NCBI GenBank assembly: GCA_027490455.1
Contig: JAIXYC010000130.1
Span: forward strand, 1-41,147
Origin: Sphingomonadales bacterium
GTDB lineage: Bacteria > Pseudomonadota > Alphaproteobacteria > Sphingomonadales > Sphingomonadaceae
DNA length: 41,147 nt
Direction of reading: 5' to 3'
A program made the position numbers and the translations under genes. How positions within the stretch are numbered: position 1 is the stretch's first letter; each line of letters begins with the position of its first letter. Under the pieces are notes generated by a model, which searched no databases, had not been told where the DNA came from, and saw nothing but the letters and a program-made list of their open reading frames with translations. Of this stretch, positions 1 to 9,953 are shown one piece after another.

Positions 1-136
1 CGCGATATTCGCGTTCAAGGTCGAGCACGAGCGGCATAAGCGTTTCGGCTACATAGCGCCCACCGAACTGGCCGAAATGGCCGCGATCGTCGGGTTGGTT
101 GCGGAATGAGTTTGGAGTGGGTTCAGCTGTGGTCAT
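1..136 (-). CDS. trpB: Tryptophan synthase beta chain, N-terminal part only (runs off the left edge)
   Basis: Reverse-strand translation from ATG (complement 134-136) reads [45 protein letters not shown], typical of the TrpB N-terminus. Not in the ORF track because it is truncated. Overlaps the trpF stop by 14 nt. Confidence 0.9.
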   Translation of the reverse strand, partial: MTTAEPTPNSFRNQPDDRGHFGQFGGRYVAETLMPLVLDLEREYR

Positions 137-764
137 GGTTGCGGACCGCTTGGCAGAAGGCCGCAATCTTGTCCATATCCTTGATGCCTGGCGCGGATTC
201 AACGCCAGACGAGGTATCGACCAATATCGCGCGCGTTTGCCGCAGGGCTTCACCGACATTGTCCGGGTTCAGGCCACCGGCAAGGCCCCAAGGCAGCTTG
301 TGTTTGTGTTCCGTAAGTAAGGACCAGTCGAACCGCGTGCCTGTGCCGCCGGGCAATGCTTGTGCCGGCGCATCAAACAGGATGAGGTCCGCCGCACCTT
401 CATATTGGTCGGCATTTTTAAGCGTTGCGGCGTCTTTCACGCCAAAGGCTTTCCAGATTTCGATGTCGACCGTGCTTTTTAAGACGCGCAAATATTGATG
501 CGTTTCTGATCCATGAAATTGCACGACATTGGGTTTGACCACTTCGATTGCCTTGGCAGTAAAGCCCGGCTCGGCATTTACGAGCAGCAGGACGACCTTT
601 ACATTTGCGGGCGCGCGCATCCGCAATGCGGCGGCTTGGTCAAGCGCCACATGTCGCGGGCTTTTTTCGAAATGGACAAGGCCGACATGCGTGGCGCCAG
701 CTTTTGCCGCAGCATCAATGCTTGCCTCGTCTTTCAAGCCACAGATTTTGATTTGCGTGTGCAT
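123..764 (-). CDS. trpF: Phosphoribosylanthranilate isomerase
   Basis: 213 aa; [35 protein letters not shown] and [13 protein letters not shown]...VDTSSGVES motifs; next to trpB. Confidence 0.95.
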   Translation of the reverse strand: MHTQIKICGLKDEASIDAAAKAGATHVGLVHFEKSPRHVALDQAAALRMRAPANVKVVLLLVNAEPGFTAKAIEVVKPNVVQFHGSETHQYLRVLKSTVDIEIWKAFGVKDAATLKNADQYEGAADLILFDAPAQALPGGTGTRFDWSLLTEHKHKLPWGLAGGLNPDNVGEALRQTRAILVDTSSGVESAPGIKDMDKIAAFCQAVRNHDHS

Positions 765-844
765 GCTGGCTAACTAGCGAAGCCGAAGGCTTCCGTCATG
801 CTGAACTTCGCCGACCGCTGGTGATTTTATGCCAGCGCCTTGCT

Positions 845-1519
845 TTACAGCGAACCCATAATGGCCCGTGCAGCATCTTCCGGGCTTTCGGCCTTGGTAA
901 TGGGCCGTCCGATAACCAATATGCTAGCGCCGTCGTCGCGCGCCTGACGCGGGGTAACGGTGCGTTTTTGATCTGCGCTGGTGCCGCCCGCGGGACGAAG
1001 ACCGGGAACAACGAAAAACCCGTCCTTCCAATTCTTTTTAACCGCTTTCACTTCATGGCCCGAGCATACAATGCCATCCAGCCCGGCTTCCTGCGCCAAT
1101 GCCGCCAGTCGGGCGACCTGAAGATCTGCGGTGTCGGATACACCGACGCGGTTAAGATCATGGTCGTCGAGGCTGGTCAGGACGGTGACGGCGACGACTT
1201 TGGTGTGCGCGCCGGCCGCTGCCTTGGCATCTTCCATCATCGCGCGGCCACCGGCGGCGTGTATGGTGACAATGGCTGGTTCCAAGGTGTTAATCGCCTG
1301 CATTGCCTTGGCAACTGTATTGGGAATGTCGTGCAATTTAAGATCAAGGAATATCGGAAGGCCCTGCTTTTGCACTTCATGCACGCCATGATGTCCGTTG
1401 GCACAGAAAAATTCGAGGCCAAGTTTAACCCCACCGACTTGATCCTTAATGCGCCGCGTCAGTTCCAGCGCGTCATCCAGATAAGGGGTGTCGATTGCGA
1501 CGAAAATCGGGTTGGTCAT
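845..1519 (-). CDS. pyrF: Orotidine 5'-phosphate decarboxylase
   Basis: 224 aa; IFLDLKLHDIPNTV catalytic motif, VPGLRPAGG, VIGRPIT. Confidence 0.95.
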   Translation of the reverse strand: MTNPIFVAIDTPYLDDALELTRRIKDQVGGVKLGLEFFCANGHHGVHEVQKQGLPIFLDLKLHDIPNTVAKAMQAINTLEPAIVTIHAAGGRAMMEDAKAAAGAHTKVVAVTVLTSLDDHDLNRVGVSDTADLQVARLAALAQEAGLDGIVCSGHEVKAVKKNWKDGFFVVPGLRPAGGTSADQKRTVTPRQARDDGASILVIGRPITKAESPEDAARAIMGSL

Positions 1520-1821
1520 ATCGTATCCACAGCGGCATAGGCAGGGGGAGGGGACACCGGCGGCGGTGGCGGCAAAGTCGAACCGCGCTGGTTTGCTTCA
1601 AGCGTCATTATGCGCCGTTTCAGGCGCCAAACCTGCGTAAGGTGCACGAAATACAGCGGCAACAATCCAATGAGAAACGACGCAATTACAAGCGCGGGCA
1701 ATTTGGTGTCCAGGCGAAGGCCACCCCACAGGCTGACCGACACCGGCACCCAGTTGTTGGTCGCAAACACGATAAGCCCGATAATGATCGTTACCCAAAT
1801 GAGCATCTTCAAAAATCGCAT
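1516..1821 (-). CDS. LapA/DUF1049-type small membrane protein
   Basis: 101 aa; two hydrophobic segments and a Pro-rich tail; 4-nt overlap with the pyrF start. Confidence 0.75.
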   Translation of the reverse strand: MRFLKMLIWVTIIIGLIVFATNNWVPVSVSLWGGLRLDTKLPALVIASFLIGLLPLYFVHLTQVWRLKRRIMTLEANQRGSTLPPPPPVSPPPAYAAVDTI

Positions 1822-1925
1822 CGGTCCGCCGCTCCTTCTTATCTCACTACCTTATGGCAAGTTTAAGCCTTTGGGTAGCGCTATCCACTAGCTTTGCCGC
1901 CGCGCATTTTGGTGGCGGCCAAGAC

Positions 1926-3236
1926 TTAGCCAAATACGCGTTCGAAAATGGTGTCGATATGTTTGAAGTGGTAATCAAGATTGAACCGGTCTTCGATTTC
2001 TTCGGCGGACATTTTCGCCGCCACATCTGCATCGGCCTTCAAAAGCTCCATCAGCGATTCCGCGGCGTCGGATTCCCAAACCTTCATCGCGTTGCGTTGA
2101 ACGATGCGGTAGCTGTCCTCGCGGCTGATGCCAGCCTGGGTCAGCGCCAAGAGCACGCGCTGTGAATGAACAAGGCCGCCCATGCGGTCGAGATTCTTCT
2201 GCATCCGCTCAGGATAGATCAGCAGCTTATCAATCACGCCCGTCAGTCGGCCAAGCGCGAAATCGAGTGTGATTGTCGCATCGGGACCGATATAGCGTTC
2301 GACGCTTGAGTGGCTGATGTCGCGTTCATGCCACAAAGCGACATTTTCCAGTGCAGGCGTCACATAGCCACGCACCATACGGGCAAGGCCCGTCAGGTTT
2401 TCGGTCAGCACCGGGTTGCGCTTGTGCGGCATGGCGGAACTGCCCTTTTGACCCGGCGAGAAATATTCCTCCGCCTCAAGCACCTCGGTGCGCTGCAAAT
2501 GGCGCACTTCGGTTGCGAGTCGCTCGATGGACGAGGCGATGACGCCTAGCGTTGCGAAATACATGGCGTGGCGGTCACGCGGAATGACCTGCGTTGATAC
2601 AGGTTCAATCGCAAGACCAAGCTTTGCCGCGACATGGGCTTCAACGCCTGGATCGATATTGGCAAAGGTGCCAACAGCGCCTGAAATGGCGCAAGTCGCG
2701 ATTTCGGCGCGGGCAGCCACAAGGCGTTCACGACCGCGTGCGAATTCAGCATAAGCTTGCGCAAGCTTCATGCCGAAGGTGACTGGTTCCGCATGAATGC
2801 CGTGGCTGCGGCCGATCGTTGGCGTAAATTTGTGCTCCATCGCGCGCGTCTTAATCGCAGCAAGCAAAGCATCCATGTCCGCGAGCAAAAGATCGGTCGC
2901 TTGCGTGAGCTGTACTGCAAGGCAGGTGTCGAGCACATCGGAAGATGTCATCCCCTGATGCATGAAGCGGGCTTCGTCGCCCACTTGCTCTGCGACCCAT
3001 GTCAGGAACGCGATGACATCATGCTTTGTGACCGCCTCAATCGCGTCAATTGCGGCAACATCGATAGTTGGATTGGTGTCCCACCATTTCCAAAGCGCTT
3101 GCGCAGCAGAGGCGGGAACAACGCCGCGTTCGGCAAGCGCATCGGTGGCATGTGCCTCAATTTCGAACCAAATGCGAAAGCGGTTCTCAGGCTCCCAGAT
3201 CTTCACCATGTCGGGGCGGGAATAACGTGGGATCAT
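1926..3236 (-). CDS. purB: Adenylosuccinate lyase
   Basis: 436 aa; MIPRYSRPDMVKIWEPENRFRIWFEIE and the GSSAMPHKRNP fumarase/ASL signature. Confidence 0.97.
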   Translation of the reverse strand: MIPRYSRPDMVKIWEPENRFRIWFEIEAHATDALAERGVVPASAAQALWKWWDTNPTIDVAAIDAIEAVTKHDVIAFLTWVAEQVGDEARFMHQGMTSSDVLDTCLAVQLTQATDLLLADMDALLAAIKTRAMEHKFTPTIGRSHGIHAEPVTFGMKLAQAYAEFARGRERLVAARAEIATCAISGAVGTFANIDPGVEAHVAAKLGLAIEPVSTQVIPRDRHAMYFATLGVIASSIERLATEVRHLQRTEVLEAEEYFSPGQKGSSAMPHKRNPVLTENLTGLARMVRGYVTPALENVALWHERDISHSSVERYIGPDATITLDFALGRLTGVIDKLLIYPERMQKNLDRMGGLVHSQRVLLALTQAGISREDSYRIVQRNAMKVWESDAAESLMELLKADADVAAKMSAEEIEDRFNLDYHFKHIDTIFERVFG

Positions 3237-3323
3237 ATTGGTCGCTTTCTGCTGAAGTCGGGAGTCGTCGCCCCGTTAGCAGGCGCGCCGCAAGGCGTCA
3301 AAAATGACGCGCCTGAAGCGCAC

Positions 3324-3358
3324 AAAAAAGAAGGGCGCGGGTTTTACGCCGCGCCCTT
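3324..3358 (-). terminator. Rho-independent terminator for the TonB-dependent receptor gene
   Basis: On the minus strand AAGGGCGCG...CGCGCCCTT (9-bp stem, 3331-3339/3350-3358) followed by CTTTTTT. Confidence 0.85.
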
Positions 3359-3379
3359 GCTCATGAAAAAGCGATAAGT

Positions 3380-6001
3380 TTAGAAGTCGATAGATACTCG
3401 ACCGTACAAAAACCGTCCGCTGAAACCGAATGGCGACTGCGAGCTGTAAGGCAGGAATGAGTTGTTAAAGCCATAGCTCACACCGTCCACCGTTCCGAAC
3501 GGAAGGCGATCTGGATATACATCCAACACGTTGTTCGCGCCAAATGCAACTGAGACGGACTCAACGGGTTTGAAGCGGAACTCAAGGTCCGTAATCCATT
3601 TTGGCGACAGGAATATATCGCCTGGGACGATACCAGGGCCTATTGCGATGTTGCTATTGTTTGCCGCTGTCGAGAAGCCGCTTGGCAAGAATACTTCGCC
3701 GTAACGGTTCGTGCGCAGCGTCATGCCAAGATTGTTGTAATCCCAATCGAGCGTGGCGTTCAGCTTGTTTTTGGGCTGTCCGTCGGTCAGGCGGTAGCTT
3801 TCCTGCCGTGCGAACAAACGCTGTGCAGTGAAGCCGGAAAATACGCGGCGGTCGGTAATTTTGGTATTGTTCAAATTATACCCGACGCTGACGCGGAATT
3901 TGCCGAGGCCAAATTCTGGCACACGATAGCTGGCAACGATATCAAGACCTGTTGTGCGGGTATCAATGCCGTTGATGAAAAAGCGCGCCGAACTTACGCC
4001 CGTCACACCAGCTGAAGTCAGCAACGCCAGAACGTCCGTTCCTTGAAGGTTTTCGGTCAAGGTGATGCGGTCGTTGATTTTTATATTGTAGTAATCCGCA
4101 GTGATGCTGAGCCCGCTAATCGGCGTGAACGTAACGCCGCCGCCAATGTTAACCGATTTTTCTGGCGTGAGCGGCTGTGCACCCAGCGCAACGGCCACAG
4201 GCGATGAAACCGGGAATGTCCCGATTTCGATGAGCACGCCGCCTACGTTGTTGGTCGATGTGGTTGCAAATGATTGTTGGGCGAGGCTTGGCGCGCGGAA
4301 GCCGGTTGAAATTGATCCGCGCAAAGCCACGCCATCAACGATTTCATATCGTGCGGCGGCTTTACCGTTGATGGTATCGCCAAAGTCACTGAAATGTTCG
4401 TAGCGACCCGCCAATTGCATCGTTAAGCTGTCGGAGAGATCGGCATCGAGTTCGATGTAACCAGCAAAGCTATCGCGCGAGACGTCTGTTGCGTTTGCAG
4501 GGCGGAAGCCCGGGAACACCTGCGCACCACCGGCGGCATTAAACGGCGCAGCCGAGAAGGGCCCGTTGACGTAGCTCTGGAGCTCGCCTGGGACGATTTT
4601 GTAGCTTTCGTTGCGATATTCGCCACCGACGGCAAGCGACACGTTTTGGCCAATACCAATGTCCAAATCGCGGCGCATATCAAGGTTGATCGACGTCTGG
4701 CCTGAACGTAGGCCGCCAGCGTCAAATTCCCGCGCACTTACGGTGCCGCCCAAGGACGTGTTGACCGTATTTTCGATGTTATAATCCAGACGGTTGGACC
4801 CATAGACCACGGACAGGTCGTAATCCCATCCGCTCATGGCGCCACGAAGACCTGCCGCAGCAGAGATATCAACGATCTCGCTGGCGATAAGCGGGAGGAA
4901 GCCATCTGCGTAAATGGGCACAAAGGTCGTCGTGGACGCGGCCCAATCGCGGTTGCGTACGTCCGCGGAACGGCGATAGAAACCAGCGCCATTACCTTTA
5001 CGGATGCCGTAGCTGCCGAAGGTGTAGAATTCTGCTGAGTCAGAGAATTCAATGCCGCCGTTGACGAAGAAGTTCAGATCCTGCGACACGCCGTCACCAT
5101 AACGGTGCGCATAACGGTTGAAGGTCGCTTCGAGCGGATCACCTGCGTTGAAATAATTGCGGCGGATGTCTGGGCCCGAACGGTTGGTGGGTGAACGGTC
5201 CTTATATTCAGCTGTAAGGTTCACATAGCCATTGTCGCCCAAGGGTAGACCAAAGTTCGATGCGAAGGTGTATGTGTCACCATCGCGGCGTTTGCGGTCT
5301 TCGCCGGTGTATGTGATGACTGGGTTGTCAGAAAGGCCAGTGGTCAAGGAAACGGTATCAACCTGACCGACATCTTCCATCTCGGTAATATATTTGCCGA
5401 ACGTTGCCTGCGCACGTCCGCCAATGCTCTTTTTCAGCTGAATGTTGATCACACCCGCAATGGCATCGGAACCATATTGTGAGGCCGCGCCGTCACGAAG
5501 AACTTCGAGGCGTTCAATTGCGAGCGGCGGAATTGTGTTCAAATCAACCGCGGTTGAGCCGCGACCTACTGAACCGTTGAGGTTAACCAATGCAGACTGG
5601 TGACGGCGCTTGCCGTTGACGAGCACGAGCACTTGGTCTGGCGCAAGTCCGCGCAACGTTGCCGGACGAAGCGAGTCGGTGCCATCGGTCAAAGATGGCT
5701 GCGGAAAGTTGAATGATGGAACGAGCTGGTTCAGCAACTTGTTGGTTTCGGTTGTGCCGCTGTTCAACAGCGCTTCGCCGGAGATGACATCGATGGGCAC
5801 CGTGCTATCGGCAACGGTGCGGTCGGTCCGGCGTGTGCCGGTCACGATAATGGCATTTATACCAGTTGCCTCTTCGGCCTCGGCTGCCTGCGTGGAAGTA
5901 TCTTGCTGTGCAAATGCTGGATTGGCTGCTGCCACGAAGAGTGCGGTGGACGAGACCGTCACTGCAAGTGCAGAAATTAACTTATATGTTTTCATGATCA
6001 T
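3380..6001 (-). CDS. TonB-dependent outer-membrane receptor
   Basis: 873 aa; signal peptide ending NPAFAQQ, TonB-box-like INAIIVTGTRR, plug domain (RGLAPDQVLVLVNGKRRH, YGSDAIAGVINI), C-terminal ...FLYGRVSIDF. Start may be the second ATG (5995). Confidence 0.93.
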   Translation of the reverse strand: MIMKTYKLISALAVTVSSTALFVAAANPAFAQQDTSTQAAEAEEATGINAIIVTGTRRTDRTVADSTVPIDVISGEALLNSGTTETNKLLNQLVPSFNFPQPSLTDGTDSLRPATLRGLAPDQVLVLVNGKRRHQSALVNLNGSVGRGSTAVDLNTIPPLAIERLEVLRDGAASQYGSDAIAGVINIQLKKSIGGRAQATFGKYITEMEDVGQVDTVSLTTGLSDNPVITYTGEDRKRRDGDTYTFASNFGLPLGDNGYVNLTAEYKDRSPTNRSGPDIRRNYFNAGDPLEATFNRYAHRYGDGVSQDLNFFVNGGIEFSDSAEFYTFGSYGIRKGNGAGFYRRSADVRNRDWAASTTTFVPIYADGFLPLIASEIVDISAAAGLRGAMSGWDYDLSVVYGSNRLDYNIENTVNTSLGGTVSAREFDAGGLRSGQTSINLDMRRDLDIGIGQNVSLAVGGEYRNESYKIVPGELQSYVNGPFSAAPFNAAGGAQVFPGFRPANATDVSRDSFAGYIELDADLSDSLTMQLAGRYEHFSDFGDTINGKAAARYEIVDGVALRGSISTGFRAPSLAQQSFATTSTNNVGGVLIEIGTFPVSSPVAVALGAQPLTPEKSVNIGGGVTFTPISGLSITADYYNIKINDRITLTENLQGTDVLALLTSAGVTGVSSARFFINGIDTRTTGLDIVASYRVPEFGLGKFRVSVGYNLNNTKITDRRVFSGFTAQRLFARQESYRLTDGQPKNKLNATLDWDYNNLGMTLRTNRYGEVFLPSGFSTAANNSNIAIGPGIVPGDIFLSPKWITDLEFRFKPVESVSVAFGANNVLDVYPDRLPFGTVDGVSYGFNNSFLPYSSQSPFGFSGRFLYGRVSIDF

Positions 6002-6061
6002 CCCCAGTTTTGTAGGTATATTTCTTCTAACGCAGATGAATCTGGCACTTTGTTACGCTCA

Positions 6062-6089
6062 ATTCTAGCAAACTTGTGATTTATTACAA
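6062..6089 (-). promoter_or_regulatory. Predicted sigma70-type promoter for the TonB-dependent receptor, with an overlapping inverted repeat
   Basis: Minus strand TTGTAA-16 nt-TAGAAT; the near-palindrome TTGTGATTTATTACAA (6074-6089) covers the -35. Confidence 0.35.
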
Positions 6090-6205
6090 TTTTGTTCCTA
6101 AAATGTGTCTTTATTGCAACGCAACATATGTGCAGAGCGCATTAAGCTGTGGATTGCTGAAATCGTTGCTTTGCGACGGCGGGTTCGCTCGCTATCGGGG
6201 CAGAT

Positions 6206-8533
6206 ATGTCTGACATAGTTGATGCTCCAGCAGAAGATCCATTTGACGCGATTGTCGACGCGCCGTTTGATGCGGCTTTGTCGGAACGCTATCTGATCTA
6301 CGCCATGTCAACGATCACCGCGCGGTCGCTTCCGGATTTGCGCGATGGATTGAAGCCCGTGCACCGGCGTTTGTTATGGGCGATGCGCTTGCTCAAGCTT
6401 GACCCGGCGAGCGGATATAAGAAATGTGCGCGTGTTGTCGGCGATGTCATCGGTAAATATCATCCGCACGGCGACCAATCCGTTTATGACGCAATGGTCC
6501 GGCTCGCGCAGACTTTTTCGCTGCGTTATCCGCTGGTTGACGGGCAGGGCAACTTTGGCAACATCGACGGCGATAACGCGGCTGCGTATCGATACACAGA
6601 AGCGCGCCTGACGCGCACGGCCATTGAGCTCATGAACGGGCTTGATGAGAACGCAACGGACTTTCGCCCAACCTACAATGGTGAAGACGAAGAGCCCGAG
6701 GTTATGCCCGGTCTGTTCCCCAATTTGCTGGCAAATGGTGCGAGCGGCATCGCCGTCGGCATGGCGACCAGCATTCCGTCGCATAACGCGGCCGAGATTA
6801 TCGATGCGGCTATGCTCCTCATTGATGAGCCACAGGCGCGTCACGAGCAGCTGATGGAAATCGTCAAGGGACCCGATTTCGCAACCGGTGGCGTGCTGGT
6901 CGATAGCCCCGCGGTCATAAGCGCAGCCTATGCGAGCGGTCGCGGTGCCATGCGCGTGCGTGCGCGCTTTTCCAACGGCTGGCAGGACGGCGAGAAAATC
7001 TGGGAACCCACAGGCGTCGAAAAACTGCCCGGTGGCACGTGGCAGCTTGTTGTGTCGGAAATTCCTTATCAGGTGCAAAAAGGCAAGTTGATTGAGCAAA
7101 TTGCGCAACTGATTGCCGATAAAAAGCTGCCCATATTGGATGATATCCGCGACGAAAGTGACGAACGCGTTCGTATCGTACTTGTGCCCAAAAGCCGCAA
7201 TGTTGATCCCGAAGATCTGAAAAACGCTTTGTTCCGCCTCACAGACCTTGAAACGCGCTTTTCGTTGAACATGAACGTGCTCGATGCCGACCGGACGCCA
7301 AAGGTCATGGGCTTGGGCGAAGTTTTGCTGCGTTGGTTGGCGCACCAGATCGAAGTGCTGGTGCGCAAATCGCAGCATCGGCTGGAAAAGATCGATAGCC
7401 GCCTTGAATTACTTCAGGGGTATATCATTGCGTTCCTGAACCTTGATCGCATCATTGAAATCATCCGTAACGAAGATGAACCAAAGCCCGTTATGATGGC
7501 CGAGTTCCAGTTGAATGACCGGCAAGCAGAAGCCATTCTTAACATGCGTTTGCGGTCGCTTCGCCGGCTGGAAGAAATGGAGCTGCGGCGCGAGCTTGAG
7601 GGCTTGGAAGCGGAACGCGAAGAACTGGTGAAGCTTATCGAAAGCCCGGCGCGGCAGAAGACGCGTTTGAAAAAAGACCTGACTGCGCTGCGCAAAAATT
7701 ACGGTGAAGATACCGAACTTGGCCGCCGCCGCACAAGCTTGGAGGAAGCAGGGCAAGCGCGCGAGATTTCGCTCGAGGCATTTGTCGAACGCGAACCTGT
7801 TACGGTTATCATGTCCAAGCGTGGCTGGATTAAAGCCATGAAGGGCCATGCGGACCTGTCTGCGCGCGCCGATTTCAAGTTTAAGGAAGGCGATGGCCCT
7901 GCCTTTGCTTTCCATGCACAGACGACAGACAAAATCCTGATCGCAACAGCGAATGGCCGTTTTTACACCTTGGGTGCCGACAAGCTGCCCGGTGCCCGCG
8001 GTTTTGGTGAACCTGTCGGCACAATGATCGACATCGAAACCGGAAACGACATCGTTGCAGCGTTCCCTGCCGTGGCAGATGGGCGCATGTTGCTGGCTGC
8101 TTCAACGGGCAAGGGCTTTATCGCGCGGATGAGCGACATTATCGCCGAAACCCGCAAGGGACGCGGCGTCGTCACATTGAAACCGGGAACGAAGCTGTCG
8201 GTGGTTCGCCTTGCTCCGGCAGATTCGACAGACGAAGCGACGTTGAAGGACCAATATGTTGCCGTAGTGGGGGATAATCGCAAATTGGTGGTCTTCCCGT
8301 TGAGTGAAATCCCCGAAATGGCCAAGGGGCAGGGCGTTACCTTGCAGCGTTATAAAGATGGCGGCCTTGCAGATGCGGTCTGCTTTAATATGAGCGAAGG
8401 GCTCAGCTGGGCGATGGGCGGCGATAGCGGCCGGATGCGCACGGAAAACGACATGTCGTTGTGGCGCGTGGCACGGGGCGCAGCGGGCCGACTTCCGCCG
8501 CAAGGCTTCCCAAGGAATAACCGCTTCGATTAG
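6206..8533 (+). CDS. parC: DNA topoisomerase IV subunit A
   Basis: 775 aa; [71 protein letters not shown]; length and C-terminus fit ParC rather than GyrA. Confidence 0.95.
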   Translation: MSDIVDAPAEDPFDAIVDAPFDAALSERYLIYAMSTITARSLPDLRDGLKPVHRRLLWAMRLLKLDPASGYKKCARVVGDVIGKYHPHGDQSVYDAMVRLAQTFSLRYPLVDGQGNFGNIDGDNAAAYRYTEARLTRTAIELMNGLDENATDFRPTYNGEDEEPEVMPGLFPNLLANGASGIAVGMATSIPSHNAAEIIDAAMLLIDEPQARHEQLMEIVKGPDFATGGVLVDSPAVISAAYASGRGAMRVRARFSNGWQDGEKIWEPTGVEKLPGGTWQLVVSEIPYQVQKGKLIEQIAQLIADKKLPILDDIRDESDERVRIVLVPKSRNVDPEDLKNALFRLTDLETRFSLNMNVLDADRTPKVMGLGEVLLRWLAHQIEVLVRKSQHRLEKIDSRLELLQGYIIAFLNLDRIIEIIRNEDEPKPVMMAEFQLNDRQAEAILNMRLRSLRRLEEMELRRELEGLEAEREELVKLIESPARQKTRLKKDLTALRKNYGEDTELGRRRTSLEEAGQAREISLEAFVEREPVTVIMSKRGWIKAMKGHADLSARADFKFKEGDGPAFAFHAQTTDKILIATANGRFYTLGADKLPGARGFGEPVGTMIDIETGNDIVAAFPAVADGRMLLAASTGKGFIARMSDIIAETRKGRGVVTLKPGTKLSVVRLAPADSTDEATLKDQYVAVVGDNRKLVVFPLSEIPEMAKGQGVTLQRYKDGGLADAVCFNMSEGLSWAMGGDSGRMRTENDMSLWRVARGAAGRLPPQGFPRNNRFD

Positions 8534-8599
8534 GTTTGATGAAAACTAACCACGCACGGGGTGAGCATCATTTACAATCGCTGTGCTTAACGCCGCGTA

Positions 8600-8766
8600 A
8601 TGCTGAGCGACAGCCTGACCGGATTTTGCAACCGCATCGGTTTTGAAGAGCAGGTGGACGCCGCCTTGGCTGTTCCGTTGGGTAGGGCTATTATTATGCG
8701 CGGCCTTTGCCTGAAGATGCTGCTTATGCCTTTTTGGCCGCGGACATGGCTGCATCGACAAGCTGA
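8600..8766 (+). pseudogene. Candidate remnant of a GGDEF-EAL protein with an internal deletion
   Basis: Frame from 8600: MLSDSLTGFCNRIGFEEQVDAALAVPLG resembles a GGDEF-domain N-terminus; after a frame change, 8686-8766 reads GYYYARPLPEDAAYAFLAADMAASTS*, resembling the C-terminal end of EAL domains. Confidence 0.4.
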
Positions 8767-9953
8767 AGCGCCAATTCGGACTGGCGGTCCGAAAGCGGGA
8801 AATCCTCGGTAACCCAAATAGCTTCGAGTTCTTGCAAGGTTTTCGCGACAAGTGGGCCAGCGGGCAATCCCATTTTGATAAGATCGCCGCCTTTGATGTG
8901 CATGATCGGGCTATCCCAATTGTCCAAGCGGGCCAGACATTGCGGCAGCGCATTGTCGTCTGCAAACAACATGGCGACATCGCGCGCGGTATCGTGATCA
9001 AAACGATACGCGATGGCGCGGATATTGCCTTCCGTCGGCATGCCAGCGTTCAAACGGTTGGCGAGATTTTCACGCAATTTGTTCGACAGCTTCAGGCGTG
9101 CAGCCACTTTGTCAACCGCGACGGCATCCGTCACCAATATGCTGAGAAGCCGGGAAGGGAGCGGCAGCGATTGATTGAGCAACTGCTCTCGTTCCACCAG
9201 CCGCTGCAATCGATCATGGGCATCGCTGCAAAGTTCGGGAAGAAACGGTGCGAATATTCCGTTTTTGATCATAAGACCGACAGACGCGACTGGGTTTTTG
9301 AGCGACAGCAACCGGGCAAGTTCCTGCGCAATGCGTTCGCGTGACAACGCCGTCAGACCATGCGCACCTTGCGCGCAGGCATGGATTGCGTCTGCATCCA
9401 CCGGACCGCTGCCAAAGCGGGCCAAGAAACGGAAATATCGCAATATCCGCAGGAAATCCTCGGCGATCCGCTGCGTCGCGTCCCCAATGAAGCGAACGCA
9501 GCCGTTTTCGAGATCGCGTAAACCGCCGAAATAATCGAAAACCTCTCCCGTTTGGGGGTCAGCATATAACGCGTTGATCGTGAAATCCCGCCGTGCGGCA
9601 TCTTCTCGCCAGTCGGTGGCGAAAGCCACCGTCGCGCGCCGGCCATCGGTAGAGACATCGCGGCGTAATGTGGTGATTTCATAATTTTTGCCGTCAACCA
9701 CCGCCGTAATTGTGCCATGGTCCAGTCCCGTCGGAACGGCTTTGACGCCGCCCGCCTCCAATCGGTCCATAACCGTTTCGGGCAACAATGCCGTAGCAAT
9801 ATCAACGTCTGAAACGGGCAGTCCCAACAAGGTGTCACGCACGGCGCCACCAACATATCGGGGGCCGCCATAGGCATCGGCCAGCAGCGCGAGAACCTTT
9901 TTCAGGCCCGGTGCCTCTTGCCACTCCGCATGAGGAAGTTGTGCCGCAATCAT
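8724..9953 (-). CDS. cca: CCA tRNA nucleotidyltransferase / poly(A) polymerase family
   Basis: YVGGAVRDTLLGLPVSDVDIATALLPE, RRDFTINALYADPQTGEVFDYFGG, RIAEDFLRILRYFRFLARFG. Start set at MIAAQLPHAEW (9953), 4-nt overlap with the NUDIX stop, instead of the longer track ORF. Confidence 0.92.
   Translation of the reverse strand: MIAAQLPHAEWQEAPGLKKVLALLADAYGGPRYVGGAVRDTLLGLPVSDVDIATALLPETVMDRLEAGGVKAVPTGLDHGTITAVVDGKNYEITTLRRDVSTDGRRATVAFATDWREDAARRDFTINALYADPQTGEVFDYFGGLRDLENGCVRFIGDATQRIAEDFLRILRYFRFLARFGSGPVDADAIHACAQGAHGLTALSRERIAQELARLLSLKNPVASVGLMIKNGIFAPFLPELCSDAHDRLQRLVEREQLLNQSLPLPSRLLSILVTDAVAVDKVAARLKLSNKLRENLANRLNAGMPTEGNIRAIAYRFDHDTARDVAMLFADDNALPQCLARLDNWDSPIMHIKGGDLIKMGLPAGPLVAKTLQELEAIWVTEDFPLSDRQSELALQLVDAAMSAAKKA

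Noticed and set aside
6374-7378. 334-aa ORF antisense to parC
   Set aside because: Fully inside parC on the opposite strand, no domain-like motifs.
8546-9001. 151-aa minus-strand ORF between parC and cca
   Set aside because: Overlaps the cca coding end in another frame; no plausible protein signature. The region is better explained as a GGDEF/EAL remnant.
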